Shown here: positions 41,471 through 41,519 of the stretch, piece after piece
How the letters are laid out: each line of letters begins with the position of its first letter
Position numbering within the stretch: the first letter of the stretch is position 1
Origin: Bacillota bacterium
Lineage (GTDB): Bacteria; Bacillota; Negativicutes; Sporomusales; CTSoil-080
Length of the DNA: 41,519 bases
Direction of reading: 5' to 3'
Assembly (NCBI GenBank): GCA_017889625.1
Contig: JAGGAD010000029.1
Coordinates: 1 to 41,519, forward strand
The notes under the pieces: generated by a model
The model's database searches: none
What the model was told of the DNA's origin: nothing
What the model saw: only the letters and a program-made list of their open reading frames with translations
Program-made: the position numbers and the translations under genes

Positions 41471-41519
41471 AAATCGACAAGTGAATATTTGTAAACCAAA
41501 CGCAGTTTTTGTATTCGAA

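Overview
The window reads as chromosome of an endospore-forming, outer-membrane-bearing Firmicute (Negativicutes, Sporomusaceae-like). This is inferred from an unusual combination: a YlbJ-type sporulation membrane protein together with two S-layer-homology (SLH) porins of the OmpM type, a third outer-membrane porin, an inverse autotransporter (intimin/invasin-like) and a damaged PagL-like lipid A deacylase. There is also an Lnt-like apolipoprotein N-acyltransferase. Regulation is Gram-positive in style: a T-box, a GEMM-I riboswitch, a PhoP-type box and near-perfect sigma-A promoters. Most genes lie on the minus strand.

Layout. 1-2.5 kb: end of ylbJ, convergent with an rsmD-coaD-coiled-coil protein operon. 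2.7-5.1 kb: a DUF4127 protein and a secreted NlpC/P60 peptidase. 5.3-5.5 kb: tRNA-Pro(CGG) with a consensus promoter and a strong terminator. 5.5-11.9 kb: a VOC-fold protein, then an outer-membrane block (SLH porin, inverse autotransporter with 12 fourteen-residue repeats, a chemoreceptor fragment, a second SLH porin) with related porin leaders. 12-18.9 kb: an EF-G2-type GTPase, a chemoreceptor whose leader can fold in two exclusive ways, and a membrane GGDEF-EAL protein. 18.9-23 kb: a 30-residue membrane peptide, a GNAT fragment, rsgA, and an AraC-lnt pair with overlapping ends. 23.4-29.5 kb: a second chemoreceptor, then a phosphate-scavenging module: porin plus metallophosphoesterase, divergent from a purple-acid-phosphatase-like enzyme with a multi-copy PHO box. 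29.5-31.5 kb: azlD, a broken azlC and a divergent LysR regulator. 31.6-33.4 kb: a broken PagL-like gene, and an HxlR regulator divergent from an NAD(P)-binding protein. 33.6-34.9 kb: an fmdB-like, ndk, gamma-carbonic anhydrase operon led by a fragment of an M42 peptidase. 35-41.5 kb: a secreted protein with a duplicated domain, trpB2 under a tryptophan T-box, a c-di-GMP-I riboswitch ahead of a 55-residue membrane protein, and a third chemoreceptor.

Three themes run through it. First, cell-envelope building and surface interaction. Second, environmental sensing: three intact chemoreceptors, a c-di-GMP enzyme and a c-di-GMP riboswitch. Third, gene erosion: short 5' or internal fragments of otherwise recognisable genes (chemoreceptor, GNAT, M42 peptidase, azlC, pagL-like) sit tightly against intact neighbours.

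All functions are assigned by reading motifs and family resemblance, not by database search.
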